From: Plotosus lineatus
Taxonomy: Eukaryota; Chordata; Actinopteri; Siluriformes; Plotosidae
Length of the DNA stretch: 64,000 nucleotides
Assembly (NCBI GenBank): GCA_024760905.1
Contig: CM045745.1
Span: forward strand, 588,501-652,500
Reading direction: 5' to 3'
The translations under genes and the position numbers were made by a program. The notes under the pieces are model-generated. The model was not told where the DNA came from, ran no database searches, and saw only the letters and a program-made list of their open reading frames with translations. Every line of letters starts with the position of its first letter. Position 1 is the stretch's first letter. Of this stretch, positions 54,201 to 60,662 are shown piece after piece.

Positions 54201-57200
54201 TCTTAGAGAGTGAGAGGATGCCAGAGGAATGGAAGTGAAGTGTGCTGGTGCCCATTTTTAAGAACAAGGGAGACGTGCAGAGTTGTGGCAACTACAGAGG
54301 GATAAAGTTGATGAGCCATACCATGAAGTTATGGGAAAGAATAGTGGAAGCTAGACTAAGGGCAGAGGTCAGCATTTGTGAACAACAGTTTGGTTTCATG
54401 CCAAGAAAGAGCACCACAGATGCAGTGTTTGCTTTGAGGATGTTAATAGAGAAGTACAGAGAAGGTCAGAGGGAGCTGCATTGTGCCTTTGTGGAGCTGG
54501 AGAAAGCATATAACAGGGTGCCGAGAGAAGAACTGTGGTATTGCATGAGGAAGTCTGGAGTGGCAGACAAGTATGTTAGAGTGGTGCAGGACATGTATGA
54601 GAGATGTAAGACAGTGGTGAGGTGTGCTGTCGGTGTGACACAAGAGTTCAAGGTGGAGGTGGGACTGCATCAAGGGTCAGCTCTCAGCCCCTTCTTGTTT
54701 GCTATGGGGATGGACAGGCTGACAGACGAGGTTAGACAAGATTCCCCATGGACTATGATGTTTGCAGATGACCTTGTGATCTATAGTGAAAGCAGAGAAT
54801 AAGTGCAGGAAAATCTAGAGAGGTGGACGTATGCCCTGGAAAGGAGGGGAATGAAGATTAGCCTCAGTAAGACAGAATACATGTGCATGAATGACAAGGA
54901 CCCAAGAGGAACGGTGAGATTACAGGGAGCAGAGATAAGAAAGGTGGAGGATTTTAAGTACTTAGGCTCAACAATCCAGAGCAATGGAGAGTGTGGAAAA
55001 GAGGTCAAGAAGCGTGTGCAGGCAGGTTGGAATGGTTGGCGAAAAGTGTCCGGTGTGATGTGTGATAGGAGGGTATCGGCAAGAATGAAAGGAAAAGTGT
55101 ACAAGATGGTGTTGAGGCCAACAATGTTGTATGGTTTAGAAACAGTGGCCCTGGGGAAAAGACAGGAGACAGAGCTGGAGGTAGCACAGATGAAAATGTT
55201 GAGGTTCTCTTTGGGAGTAACGAGGATGGATAGGATTAGGAATGAGCACATCAGAGGGACCGCACATGTAAGACGTTTTGGAGACAAAGTCAGAGAGGCT
55301 AGATTGAGATGGTTTGGACATGTACAGAGGAGGGATAGTGAGTATATTGGTAATAGGATGCTGAGGCTGGAACTACCAGGCAAAAGGCCCAGAGGAAGAC
55401 CAAAGAGACGATTCATGGATGTGGTGAAGGAGGACATGAAGGTCGTTGGTGTAAGAGAAGATGCAAAGGATAGGGTGAGATGGAGGCAGATGATTCGCTG
55501 TGGCGACCCCTGAAGGGAAAAGCCGAAAGGAAAAGAAGAATGCCTCAATCAGAAAGCAATGTTGATTCCAGTTTTCCTAAGACGGTCGGTGTTAGAGGTG
55601 TTTGTCTGCTCGGATCGGCGCAATCTACCATGCATACTGCCATGTGGCTGTGACCGCGCGTTGAATCACGGGATTACATACTAGTAGATTGGGCATTTTT
55701 GTCAAGTTCGTCAAGCATTTTTTCCATTCGGATGCGCATATTTCCGTCAAGCACGAAAAAAGCCCAATCGAATACAGCAACAGTCTTTCCCAGTATCCCT
55801 CATTCTTCGGGCCAAGTTATAACGATGCTTTTGATTGGCTCATCGTAACTGCCCATCCTATAAAAATGCAGCTATTATAAAACCTGTTGTTTCTGTGAGC
55901 CTCGCATGCACATGCTGCCTAAAATACTGTTACATATACATTACACTGTTACATGACAATACATTGTCACCAGCAAGAAACACCAGAAATACTGTCAATA
56001 TGAAGTTTTTATCAGAAGGCTACGATACAAAAAGAATTGGAAAAGACATCAAGAAATATATGGTGGTGGCAAAGGCTAAACAAGTGTGACAAAAACGGGG
56101 ACAAATGGGGGACATGGCTTAGAAAACCAGACATCTCTGGAGTTGCGTTTTGTGATCGTTGTCCCAAGACGATTAAATTTGGGACCAGCGGGAAGAAGGG
56201 ACTGAAAAATCATGCTGATGAGTCAAATCACTTATAAAACAAAAAGAGCATTCAGAGAAATCGGGTATTTATACCCAGTTGAACTTTTAATGTCAGATTG
56301 TACCATTAGCTAATATTGTGTACTTTGATTCCAATAATGCAGCCGTGAGGGCAACTTTAACGATGATTGAGGGAAGTGTATGTGTGTGCGTGTGTGTGTG
56401 TGGGGGGGGGTTTAAACTGTGCACATGCCCCCTGGAGTGGCCAGGTTTAGGCAACGTAAGGGGAGATTATGCTCAAATTAAATTTTTTAGCCCATGATTT
56501 AGTTGTGCATTGAAAATAGGAACTTTTGTCAGCTGCACAAATCTGAGATCAAGATTTGTAGTATCTTATTTCATCAGTATGAAACAATGTGATTAATAAA
56601 TATTTCCTGTTTAAGTCTGCATGTAAATAATTTTTGTTAGGTTCTTCCTGGTTATATACATTGTAAAAAAAAGTGTTGGAGCAAAGAAAATGGTCACTTC
56701 ATGTCAGTTGAAATTTGTTTGACTGTTTGACATATTTTGAGTTTTAATTATAAAATTTCTTTATTGTGCATGAATAGATGAAATGTTACAAACATTTGAT
56801 GTGACTTCGTAGATTATACAGTATATTATTGTAAATGTTGGGAAAAAATTGCATGAGAAACAACCATTTTAACTTGTAATTTAAAAAAAAATGCACCCCC
56901 GCACACTCAACTACGTCTTGCATTTTCAGGTTTTTAAATTTTTTTAACTTGCACCCATGCATTTCTAGCAAAATAAAGTACAGTGATACCTCATCTAACA
57001 TATTTAATCCGTTCCAAGGGCGAGCTCGTAAGCCGAAACGTTTGTTAGATGAAACAATGATTCCCATAATAAATACCAGAAAACCAATTAACCCATTCCA
57101 ACCCCCTCCCAAATTCATATAACCTGCCACAAACCTATTTCTTCTTCTTCTTCTTCTTTTCCTTTCAGCTGTTCCCTTCAGGGGTCACCACAGCAAGCCA

Positions 57201-60000
57201 TCCACCTCCATCTCACCCTATCCTCTGTATCTTCTTCTCTTACTCCAACTACCTTCATGTCCTCCTTCACCACAACCATAAATCTTCTCTTTGGTCTTCC
57301 TCTAGGCCTTCTGCCTGGTAGTTCCAACCTCAGCATCCTACTACCAATATACAGTCGGCCCCCTACCTACGAACTTAATCCGTTCCAGAGCCTTTTTCAT
57401 AACGCGGGGATTTCGTCAGTCAGTAGGGGTTGCATTTTACATGTTAAATGCCTAATTCGTTCCAAGGCTCCAGTCTTTGGACTGGATAAACCCCATAAAC
57501 CCTTTAAAAATTATAAAAGTACACCAATTTTGTAAGAAATATGTGTTAAAAGTAAAAGAAAATTAATTATTAAACCATTTAAACATTTTATTAACATATT
57601 AAACCATTTTATGAACATATTTATTAATTAAACCATTATTAAACATTTTTTATTAACACACACACACACACCTCTCTCTCTCTCTATCTCTATCTCCCTC
57701 CCTCGTGCGCATGCTGCAGGCCACGCCCACAAGATGTGGAATTCAAAGCGCATTCCTTGCTTGACAAACTCAACTTTAACTTGATCCCTTGAGGGATCGG
57801 AATTCTAGATGAGCTCAAATGCGCCCACATTTATGAAACATTTACTGAATTAAACAACTTAAAAAACTAAACTAAAAACTAAAGAGTGAAGCTTCCTTCT
57901 GTCTCTATCTGGGAGGCCAGCGGGGCGGGATGTTGAGAAACAGCCAATGAGAGAGCAACTCGCACGTTGTGTGAAATTTTGATTGGCGCTTTTGAATTTT
58001 GAATTTCTTTTCGTAAGAGGGGATTGTTTCATATCCCGGGGATGGAAACTTAGGAAAATGATGTTCGTAACCCGGGGATTTCGTACCTAGGGGTCTTCGT
58101 AAGTAGAGGGCCAACTGTACTCACTATCCCTCCTCTGTACATGTCCAAACCATCTTAATCTTGCCTCTCTGACTTTGTCTCCAAAACCTCAAACATGTGC
58201 TGTCCCTCTCATGTACTCATTCCTGATCCTATCCATCCTCGTTACTCCCAAAAAGAACCTCAACATTTTCATCTCTGCTACCTCCAGCTCAACCTCCTGT
58301 CTTTTCCCCAGGGCCACTGTTTCTAAACCATACAACATCGCTGGCCTCATCACCGTCTTGTACACTTTTCCTTTCATTCTTGCTGATATCTTCCTATCAC
58401 ACATCACACCGGACACTTTTCTCCAACCATTCCAACCTGCCTGCACACGCTTCTTCACCTCTTTTCCACACTCTTCACTGCTCTGGATTGTTGAGCCGAA
58501 GTACTTAAAATCGTCCACCTTCTTTATCTCTGTGTAACAGAGGACAAGGAGGAGGAGAATTTTGTGTGTGCGCACGCTACCAATGGTGGCGTAGTGGTTA
58601 GGGTGCTGTGCTCATGATCGGGAGGTTGTGAGTTTGAATCCCACTGAGACCCTCACTGTGCCGCCCCTGGGCAAGGTCTCAACCACAAGTGTGCCTCTGT
58701 TCACCCAGCAGTATAAAAATATACTGGGAAGGTAACCTGCGATGGGCTAACGTTCCATCCAGGGGGAGTTGAACTCCTGGTATGGAAACCAGGGATAAGC
58801 ATCGGCCTGATGAGGCCATGAGGCACCATGAGGTTCGGGTGTAAAAACCCAACAAGCACGCTACGAATGCCAGCGAGGAAAGGCTAATAGTGAGCTCATA
58901 CAAGGCCAGTGCTTCTCAAATAGTGGGGCACACTCCCCTTGGGGGGCACGGTGTGATGCCAGGGAGGGAGGGGGGGGGGACGATGACACACGTATGACCG
59001 TGGGGAACATGCTTTTTTGCAATACTGTACAAGAATTAAGTGTAATTGCGCATCCACTATAGTAGTTGGCAGTGGCACTCTCATTGTCAAGCTATGGTGT
59101 AGGGAAAAAGCATGAAGCAAACAATATGAAATGCAGTAAACACTATTGATAGTTGCGCACGGGAGCACATAAAGTGAATTTTTGCTTATTGGATGGAGCA
59201 GATTTTTAGTGGGTTTGAAGCTCATATAATTGAAAATTCATTATAAGGGACACTCGTTAAACAAGGTACCACTGTACTTGATAGCTAGCTACAGTATCTT
59301 CAAGTAAAATTAACTTAACTACAAGTAGATCACGCAATCCAAGGGTTATTTCTGACTGATTGGAATCAGAGGGACTTACTGTATATACTCCGTTATTGGA
59401 CTGCACTATTCATGTACATTCATGCTTATATTTCACCCCATTCCAGAAAAAATATAAAAAGTTTCCCTGCTTGTGAGCTCCTTTAGTGCAAAAATGTATT
59501 GATAATTTTTTGGTTTTTCCTGTCCAGAGAAAAGAAAAGCCAACATCTTGGACAGCCTGGACCATACCAACATAACCATAATCAGCGTGACCTGTGGTGT
59601 GGTGCTCGTTCTGCTCACAGTGTCAATCATCCTGCAGGTCAAGCAACCACGCAGGAAGTATCTTGTGAGATTGGATGAATTCGATCCAGCTCTGTTGCCT
59701 GAGCCTCTTGAGCCACCACATTATGAGCTGTGCACTCTGAGGAGCATGGCATCTTCCGAGGACTTCTCTGGGCTGCGTCGTTACAACTCCAAGTGTGTTC
59801 ATGGGCACCACTGTGGTTCTCAGACATCCATTGGCAGCCGCACTGATCTGAGCCTGGGGGTCCACTCTGAGACATCCAGCAACCCGTGCAGAAGCATCAT
59901 GGTGATGAAGCACAGCCATTCACTTGAGGACACTGAGATATGCGAGCTTGATGATGAGCTGGAGGATGAGAGCATGGAGCAGCAGCCAATGGAGACATGA
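35962..60000 (+). CDS. neto1: NETO1-like transmembrane protein, last seven exons
   Basis: Exons 35962-36096, 36185-36433, 48272-48313, 48383-48510, 49340-49568, 49702-49815 and 59528-60000 all have GT/AG borders and join without frameshift (phases 1,1,1,0,1,1). They encode CUB1, CUB2, an LDL-receptor class A module, a membrane helix and a cytoplasmic tail, the NETO architecture. NETO proteins are single-pass auxiliary subunits of kainate receptors in neurons; NETO1 is also linked to NMDA receptors. NETO1 rather than NETO2 is favoured by tail motifs such as [11 protein letters not shown] and [13 protein letters not shown]. The signal-peptide exon is missing from what I can read. The tail (about 119 residues) is shorter than recalled mammalian forms and ends MEQQPMET instead of a PDZ ligand. 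Two long introns (11.8 and 9.7 kb) are packed with transposons. Which teleost paralogue this is cannot be decided. Confidence 0.9.
36185..36433 (+). CDS. neto1: NETO1-like exon: rest of CUB1
   Basis: The acceptor is CTGTGTTTGAAG|CA and the donor CAAG|GTAAGA; the preceding intron is only 88 bp. It encodes [52 protein letters not shown] and [12 protein letters not shown]. The acidic calcium-type positions of CUB domains (DHIEVRDG) and the second cysteine pair are present. Confidence 0.95.
36440..36620 (+). mobile_element. V-SINE-like element just past a splice donor
   Basis: Decayed tRNA head with B box GGGTTCGATTCCC, then GTGTGGAGTTTGAATGTTC and GTGGGTTTCCTCCGGATACA. It begins within about 10 bp of the NETO1-like donor at 36434. 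Confidence 0.75.
36622..36745 (-). mobile_element. Mini RTE-A derivative (both ends, no coding part)
   Basis: On the minus strand, a 5' UTR piece (AAGGGCATCCGATGTAAAAA) is joined directly to the 3' terminus (GGTGACCCCTGAAAAAAGG, then AGAAGAAGAA). Everything between, nearly 3 kb in the full element, is absent. Confidence 0.7.
36753..36968 (-). mobile_element. tRNA-headed SINE, minus orientation, tail lost
   Basis: The minus strand reads head, B box (GGTTGGGGGTTAGAGTC), GGTTATCAAAGGCGGGTC and CATGTAAAAGAATCATTGC, matching 24667-25014. Confidence 0.7.
37321..37420. mobile_element. Possible hAT-derived fragment
   Basis: CAGGTTCCCAACCCCGATCC and CCGTCCTGCACATTTTAGT resemble the terminus of a common fish hAT MITE. 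Weak evidence. Confidence 0.35.
37657..39121 (-). mobile_element. Tc1-like transposon, complete ends, 1465 bp
   Basis: The inverted termini start CTAGTCCTTCTT (37657) and CTGGTCCTTCTC (reverse of 39110-39121), flanked by TA (37655-37656 and 39122-39123). The terminal inverted repeats are about 200 bp, and each carries an outer and an inner AAAAAATTAGCATATT direct repeat, the IR/DR arrangement known from Sleeping Beauty-type Tc1 elements. The transposase lies on the minus strand. Confidence 0.9.
37941..38830 (-). CDS. Tc1-like DD34E transposase
   Basis: The catalytic domain is intact: first Asp in FFDESKFC, second in FQHDLAPAH, and Glu in [15 protein letters not shown], with exactly 34 residues between the latter two. 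The minus-strand frame 37941-38699 gives 252 residues from a GTG codon, and the same frame stays open upstream through the helix-turn-helix [20 protein letters not shown] to about 38830. No ATG in this frame starts the protein: an ATG at about 38803 lies in another frame. A small 5' frameshift has therefore probably removed the start. Such transposases cut and paste the element at TA sites. Confidence 0.85.
39456..39635 (-). mobile_element. V-SINE-like tail fragment
   Basis: The minus strand carries CTAAATTACCCCTAGGTGAG and AGTGGCCCTAGCAGAATAAA, resembling the tail half of the 1079-1416 family. Confidence 0.5.
39793..40786 (-). mobile_element. RTE-A LINE, 5'-truncated, copy 7
   Basis: (CTT)n tail at 39793. 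Minus-strand frames 40075-40650 and 39830-40042 encode [46 protein letters not shown] and [18 protein letters not shown]. It ends at 40786, where copy 8 starts in the opposite direction. Confidence 0.85.
40787..43165 (+). mobile_element. RTE-A LINE, 5'-truncated and decayed, copy 8
   Basis: Starts inside the endonuclease ([20 protein letters not shown]) and runs to a degraded 3' end near 43165. Numerous deletions (e.g. 40880-41050), stops and frameshifts. Reverse transcriptase pieces at 41543-42415 include [20 protein letters not shown] and TMFADDIVI. Confidence 0.85.
43393..45895 (-). mobile_element. I/jockey-group LINE, 5'-truncated
   Basis: The minus strand reads the endonuclease end ([34 protein letters not shown]; 45461-45883), a linker, and reverse transcriptase blocks [20 protein letters not shown] and [20 protein letters not shown] (44657-44983). 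After a frameshift come [20 protein letters not shown] and [20 protein letters not shown] (43807-44715), then a cysteine/histidine motif ([18 protein letters not shown]; 43401-43892). The family differs from RTE and L2. Confidence 0.75.
43807..44715 (-). CDS. I/jockey-group reverse transcriptase fragment
   Basis: 302 residues with block A ([12 protein letters not shown]), block B ([12 protein letters not shown]) and the catalytic box read as FVYAVDICF. The usual YADD is YAVD here, so one metal-binding Asp is gone. Thumb and connection follow ([20 protein letters not shown]). The 5' reverse transcriptase part lies in a different frame. A dead copy. Confidence 0.75.
   Translation of the reverse strand: MDFRRIKTGAVFLDLTAAYDTVWHSGLLLKLSKILPYWVVNTVELLLQHRRFRVHLGGYSSAWRTQKNGLPQGSVLAPTLFALYTSDLPITHSRKFVYAVDICFALQAKTFDELNERLTEDMSDMSTYCKQWRLQPSVKKTVSSVFHLHNARSKQELDITLNNSRLSHDAKPVYLGVTLDRTLTYKAHLQKVAKKVQTRNNLVQMLAGTTWGASARTLRSATLALSYSVAEYCAAVWRNSVHCKLVDTRLNCAMRTISGTLKSTHTDWLPVMCNLARQISAGKLSLQSYWTLHSRSQAFPAE
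46027..46543. mobile_element. hAT-type element, longer relative of the 12617 MITE
   Basis: The 5' side GTGCTTCTGAAACAGTGG and 3' side AAAATAATTGAGAAGCA are diverged termini of the CAGTGCTTCTCAA family. The interior shares ACTAGTTGGCAGTAGTGCTC and CGCTATGGTGTAGCAG with 58990-59150. Confidence 0.6.
46544..48240. other. NETO1-like intron stretch, nothing recognised
   Basis: About 1.7 kb with no exon and no repeat I can name. The A-rich part at 46780-47460 may be an old, unrecognised repeat. Confidence 0.4.
48272..48313 (+). CDS. neto1: NETO1-like microexon: CUB1-CUB2 linker
   Basis: A 42-bp exon between TGTATTTTCAG and GTAAGT, phase 1 to phase 1, encoding [14 protein letters not shown] plus split codons. 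The sequence matches the NETO1 inter-CUB linker as I recall it (DPxFKD...). Confidence 0.85.
48383..48510 (+). CDS. neto1: NETO1-like exon: start of CUB2
   Basis: Acceptor TATATTTCAG|CA, donor AGG|GTAAAT, entering phase 1 and leaving phase 0. The preceding intron is 69 bp. It encodes [20 protein letters not shown] and [16 protein letters not shown], the first half of CUB2 with its first disulfide pair. Confidence 0.9.
48557..48572. repeat. Target-site duplication, left copy
   Basis: CAATAAATCTTGTAGT, repeated exactly at 49253-49268. Confidence 0.95.
48573..49252 (-). mobile_element. RTE-A LINE, 680-bp 5'-truncated insertion, copy 9
   Basis: (CTT)n tail at the left. The minus strand encodes the C-terminal region (frame 48614-49255, 213 aa: [52 protein letters not shown]). 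A perfect 16-bp target duplication (48557-48572 and 49253-49268) shows a recent insertion into a short NETO1-like intron, antisense to the gene. Confidence 0.95.
49253..49268. repeat. Target-site duplication, right copy
   Basis: Exact copy of 48557-48572. Confidence 0.95.
49340..49568 (+). CDS. neto1: NETO1-like exon: rest of CUB2
   Basis: Acceptor GTTTGGCAG|ATC, donor GAAC|GTGAGC, entering phase 0 and leaving phase 1. It encodes [40 protein letters not shown] and [20 protein letters not shown]. The [13 protein letters not shown] motif is the calcium-site region of the CUB fold, with both expected cysteines. Confidence 0.95.
49702..49815 (+). CDS. neto1: NETO1-like exon: LDL-receptor class A module
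   Basis: Acceptor TTTCATAG|CT, donor AAAG|GTAAAA, phase 1 at both ends. It encodes [20 protein letters not shown], then [18 protein letters not shown]. All six cysteines and the calcium-binding acidic end (WDENGC) of an LDLa repeat are present. Confidence 0.95.
50333..50359. repeat. (TA)n microsatellite
   Basis: A TA run next to GAGGGATCCCTATA, a possible DNA-transposon terminus also seen near 1768. Confidence 0.85.
50520..50620. repeat. (TC)n(CA)n compound microsatellite
   Basis: A TC-rich run followed by about 30 CA units. Confidence 0.95.
51209..51241. repeat. (CT)n microsatellite
   Basis: A pure CT run. Confidence 0.9.
51418..52100. mobile_element. Foldback-like element with ~100-bp inverted termini
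   Basis: 51420-51527 and about 52004-52096 are inverted copies (GAGTTCTCAGAGTCAGATTG versus CAATTTGACTCTGAGAACTC, and GTTTGTTCATGTTTTGTACT versus GTGCAAAACATGAACAAAC). The ~480-bp interior contains, on the minus strand, a weak L2-endonuclease-like start ([16 protein letters not shown]; 51644-51829). No transposase was found. Confidence 0.6.
53104..54042 (+). CDS. RTE-A endonuclease end and linker ORF (copy 10)
   Basis: 312 residues starting in the endonuclease ([20 protein letters not shown]) with the catalytic-fold motifs DFNGHVG and [12 protein letters not shown] long basic linker follows ([38 protein letters not shown]). The frame is lost at a run of eight A near 54008. In an active element this nicks target DNA for primed reverse transcription. 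Confidence 0.8.
   Translation: MVIGADFNGHVGAGNRGDEEVMGRFGIQDRNAEGQMVVDFAKRMEMAMVNTFFQKREEHRVTYKSGGRSTQVDYILCRRCNLKEVSDCKVVAGESVAKQNRMVVCRMMLMVRKVKKAKAEQNTKWSKLKKEECWVVFKEELKQALGGQEVLPDDWTTPANVIRETGRRILGVSSGSKVDKETWWWNEEVQECVQRKRLAKKKWDIERTEESKQEYRETQRKAKVAVSKAKQSAFDDLYARLESKEGENDLYRLAQQRNRDGKDVQQVRLIKDREGNVLIDDRSVLGKWKEYFEELMNEENEREKKNCRRGDC
54242..54802 (+). CDS. RTE-A reverse transcriptase ORF (copy 10)
   Basis: 186 residues covering the fingers and palm: [60 protein letters not shown] (consensus D replaced by N in KAYDRV), [15 protein letters not shown] and MMFADDLVI. The flanking stops at 54236 and 54800 each look like single substitutions when compared with the other copies. Confidence 0.8.
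   Translation: MLVPIFKNKGDVQSCGNYRGIKLMSHTMKLWERIVEARLRAEVSICEQQFGFMPRKSTTDAVFALRMLIEKYREGQRELHCAFVELEKAYNRVPREELWYCMRKSGVADKYVRVVQDMYERCKTVVRCAVGVTQEFKVEVGLHQGSALSPFLFAMGMDRLTDEVRQDSPWTMMFADDLVIYSESRE
54803..55513 (+). CDS. RTE-A C-terminal region ORF (copy 10)
   Basis: 236 residues continuing the polyprotein after the stop at 54800: [74 protein letters not shown] and [16 protein letters not shown], ending CGDP at the element's own stop. It is the best preserved part in nearly all copies, as expected from 5' truncation. Confidence 0.8.
   Translation: MQENLERWTYALERRGMKISLSKTEYMCMNDKDPRGTVRLQGAEIRKVEDFKYLGSTIQSNGECGKEVKKRVQAGWNGWRKVSGVMCDRRVSARMKGKVYKMVLRPTMLYGLETVALGKRQETELEVAQMKMLRFSLGVTRMDRIRNEHIRGTAHVRRFGDKVREARLRWFGHVQRRDSEYIGNRMLRLELPGKRPRGRPKRRFMDVVKEDMKVVGVREDAKDRVRWRQMIRCGDP
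55998..56240 (+). pseudogene. Zinc-finger (BED-like) relic with a frameshift
   Basis: [20 protein letters not shown] then VVAKAKQV runs into TGA. In the next frame [20 protein letters not shown] and [20 protein letters not shown] lead to [10 protein letters not shown] and a stop. The Cx2C...Hx5H finger resembles fingers of transposon-associated or domesticated fish proteins. One frameshift near 56086 would join the two frames; the remainder of any gene is missing. Confidence 0.4.
56241..56984. other. Intron stretch, little recognised
   Basis: Contains about 20 bp matching the extreme RTE-A 5' end (AATGCAGCCGTGAGG at 56336-56350), a TG/GT run (56382-56402), and otherwise unassigned AT-rich sequence. 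Confidence 0.4.
57139..58533 (-). mobile_element. RTE-A LINE, 5'-truncated, split by a MITE, copy 11
   Basis: Tail (CTT)n at 57139. The minus-strand C-terminal region resumes at 58120-58533 ([38 protein letters not shown]). The MITE 57352-58117 sits inside. Confidence 0.85.
57352..58117 (+). mobile_element. TA-inserting MITE, complete 766-bp copy
   Basis: Termini CAGTCGGCCCCCTACCTACG and CGTAAGTAGAGGGCCAACTG are inverted copies. The host RTE-A sequence CAATATACTCACT is split exactly at TA, which is duplicated (57350-57351 and 58118-58119). The ends and TA preference suggest a pogo/Tigger-like source. No coding capacity. Confidence 0.9.
58581..58855 (+). mobile_element. tRNA-derived SINE (third family)
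   Basis: Head AATGGTGGCGTAGTGGTTAG with B box GAGTTTGAATCCC. The body matches 21397-21681. Perfect 9-bp duplication GCACGCTAC at 58572-58580 and 58856-58864. Confidence 0.85.
58906..59150. mobile_element. hAT-type fragment nested in composite copy 2
   Basis: Starts CAGTGCTTCTCAAATAGTGG at the same position within the composite as 12617 in copy 1. The interior resembles 46027-46543. The 3' terminus was not found. Confidence 0.55.
59528..60000 (+). CDS. neto1: NETO1-like terminal exon: membrane helix and tail
   Basis: Acceptor TTCCTGTCCAG|AG. It encodes a juxtamembrane stretch ([15 protein letters not shown]), a hydrophobic helix ([20 protein letters not shown]) and the basic stop-transfer VKQPRRK. 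The tail carries [33 protein letters not shown] and [20 protein letters not shown], ending [10 protein letters not shown] before TGA. The helix anchors the protein with the CUB domains outside. The recalled mammalian NETO1 tail is longer and ends in a PDZ ligand; here the acidic end stops short. No splice donor is obvious before the stop, so this is probably the genuine C-terminus. Confidence 0.95.
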
Positions 60001-60055
60001 GCATTCAGTCCATGTACAATAATTTCTCACCAGAAACTATCATGGTTTGGATCCA

Positions 60056-60076
60056 GAAGACTGACCACAGCAGAAT
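60056..60076. repeat. Target-site duplication, left copy (3' UTR)
   Basis: AGAAGACTGACCACAGCAGAA followed by T; the right copy at about 62470-62490 differs by one base (ACGG for ACAG). Confidence 0.85.
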
Positions 60077-60240
60077 CTTCTTCTTCTTCTTTTCCTTTCG
60101 GCTGTTCCTTTCAGGGGTCGCCACAGCAAATCATCTGCCTCCATCTCACCCTGTCCTCTGCATCTTCTTCTCTTACTCCAACAACTTTCATGTCTTCCTT
60201 CACCACATCCATAAATCTCTTCTTTGGTCTTCCTCTCGGC

Positions 60241-60517
60241 CAGGGGTGTCAAACTCATGCCACAAAGGGCCATGTGGCTGCAGATTTTTGTTTCAACCAA
60301 GAAGCAGCACACCTGACTTAGCTCATTTCATCAACTGATCTGAGTCTTCAGGCAGTTGATTGGTCAGACTCTGTACAGAGTACACAGATTAACCAATCAA
60401 CTGCCTGAAGACTCAAATTGTTTGTTTAAATCAGCAAAAGGTCAGGCGTGTTGCTGCTTGGTTGAAACAAAAACCTGCAGCCACATGGCCCTTTGGGGCA
60501 CGAGTTTGACACCCCTG
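60241..60517. mobile_element. hAT-type MITE nested in RTE-A copy 12
   Basis: Termini CAGGGGTGTCAAACTCATG and CGAGTTTGACACCCCTG are inverted copies, flanked by CTCTCGGC/CTCTAGGC (60233-60240 and 60518-60525), an 8-bp duplication with one mismatch. 277 bp, with a central palindrome (CAGTTGATTGGT/ACCAATCAACTG). Confidence 0.9.
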
Positions 60518-60662
60518 CTCTAGGCCTTCTGCCTGGCAGTTCCAACCTCAACATCCTACTGCCAATATATTCACTATCCCTCCTTTGTACATGTCCAAAC
60601 CATCTCAATCTAGCCTCTCCGACTTTGTCTCCAAAACAGCTTACATGGGCTGTCCCTCTGAT

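Larger units (their letters stand above)
52384..55538 (+). mobile_element. RTE-A LINE, full-length reference copy 10
   Basis: 3155 bp from AATGCAGCCGTGAGG to the GAAAAGAAG tail, flanked by a 17-bp duplication with one mismatch (52367-52383 and 55539-55555). Order: a ~130-bp 5' UTR, an APE-type endonuclease ([55 protein letters not shown]), a linker, a reverse transcriptase ([57 protein letters not shown]), a C-terminal region ([18 protein letters not shown]) and almost no 3' UTR. Damage includes a tandem TTTTATCATG duplication (about 52856-52875), small endonuclease losses near 52991 and 53101, an A-run frameshift near 54008, and stops at 54236-54238 and 54800-54802. Confidence 0.95.
56985..59279 (+). 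mobile_element. Composite DNA transposon (Tigger-like ends), copy 2
   Basis: Left ACAGTGATACCTCATCTAAC and right AAACAAGGTACCACTGTAC are imperfect inverted termini. The body matches 11259-12971, including the embedded hAT piece. RTE-A copy 11 and a third-family SINE are inserted in it. Confidence 0.6.
49816..59527 (+). other. NETO1-like intron, 9.7 kb
   Basis: GTAAAA at the left and TTCCTGTCCAG at the right. It contains microsatellites, a foldback-like element, a full-length RTE-A, a zinc-finger relic and a composite DNA transposon with nested RTE-A, MITE and SINE. Confidence 0.85.
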
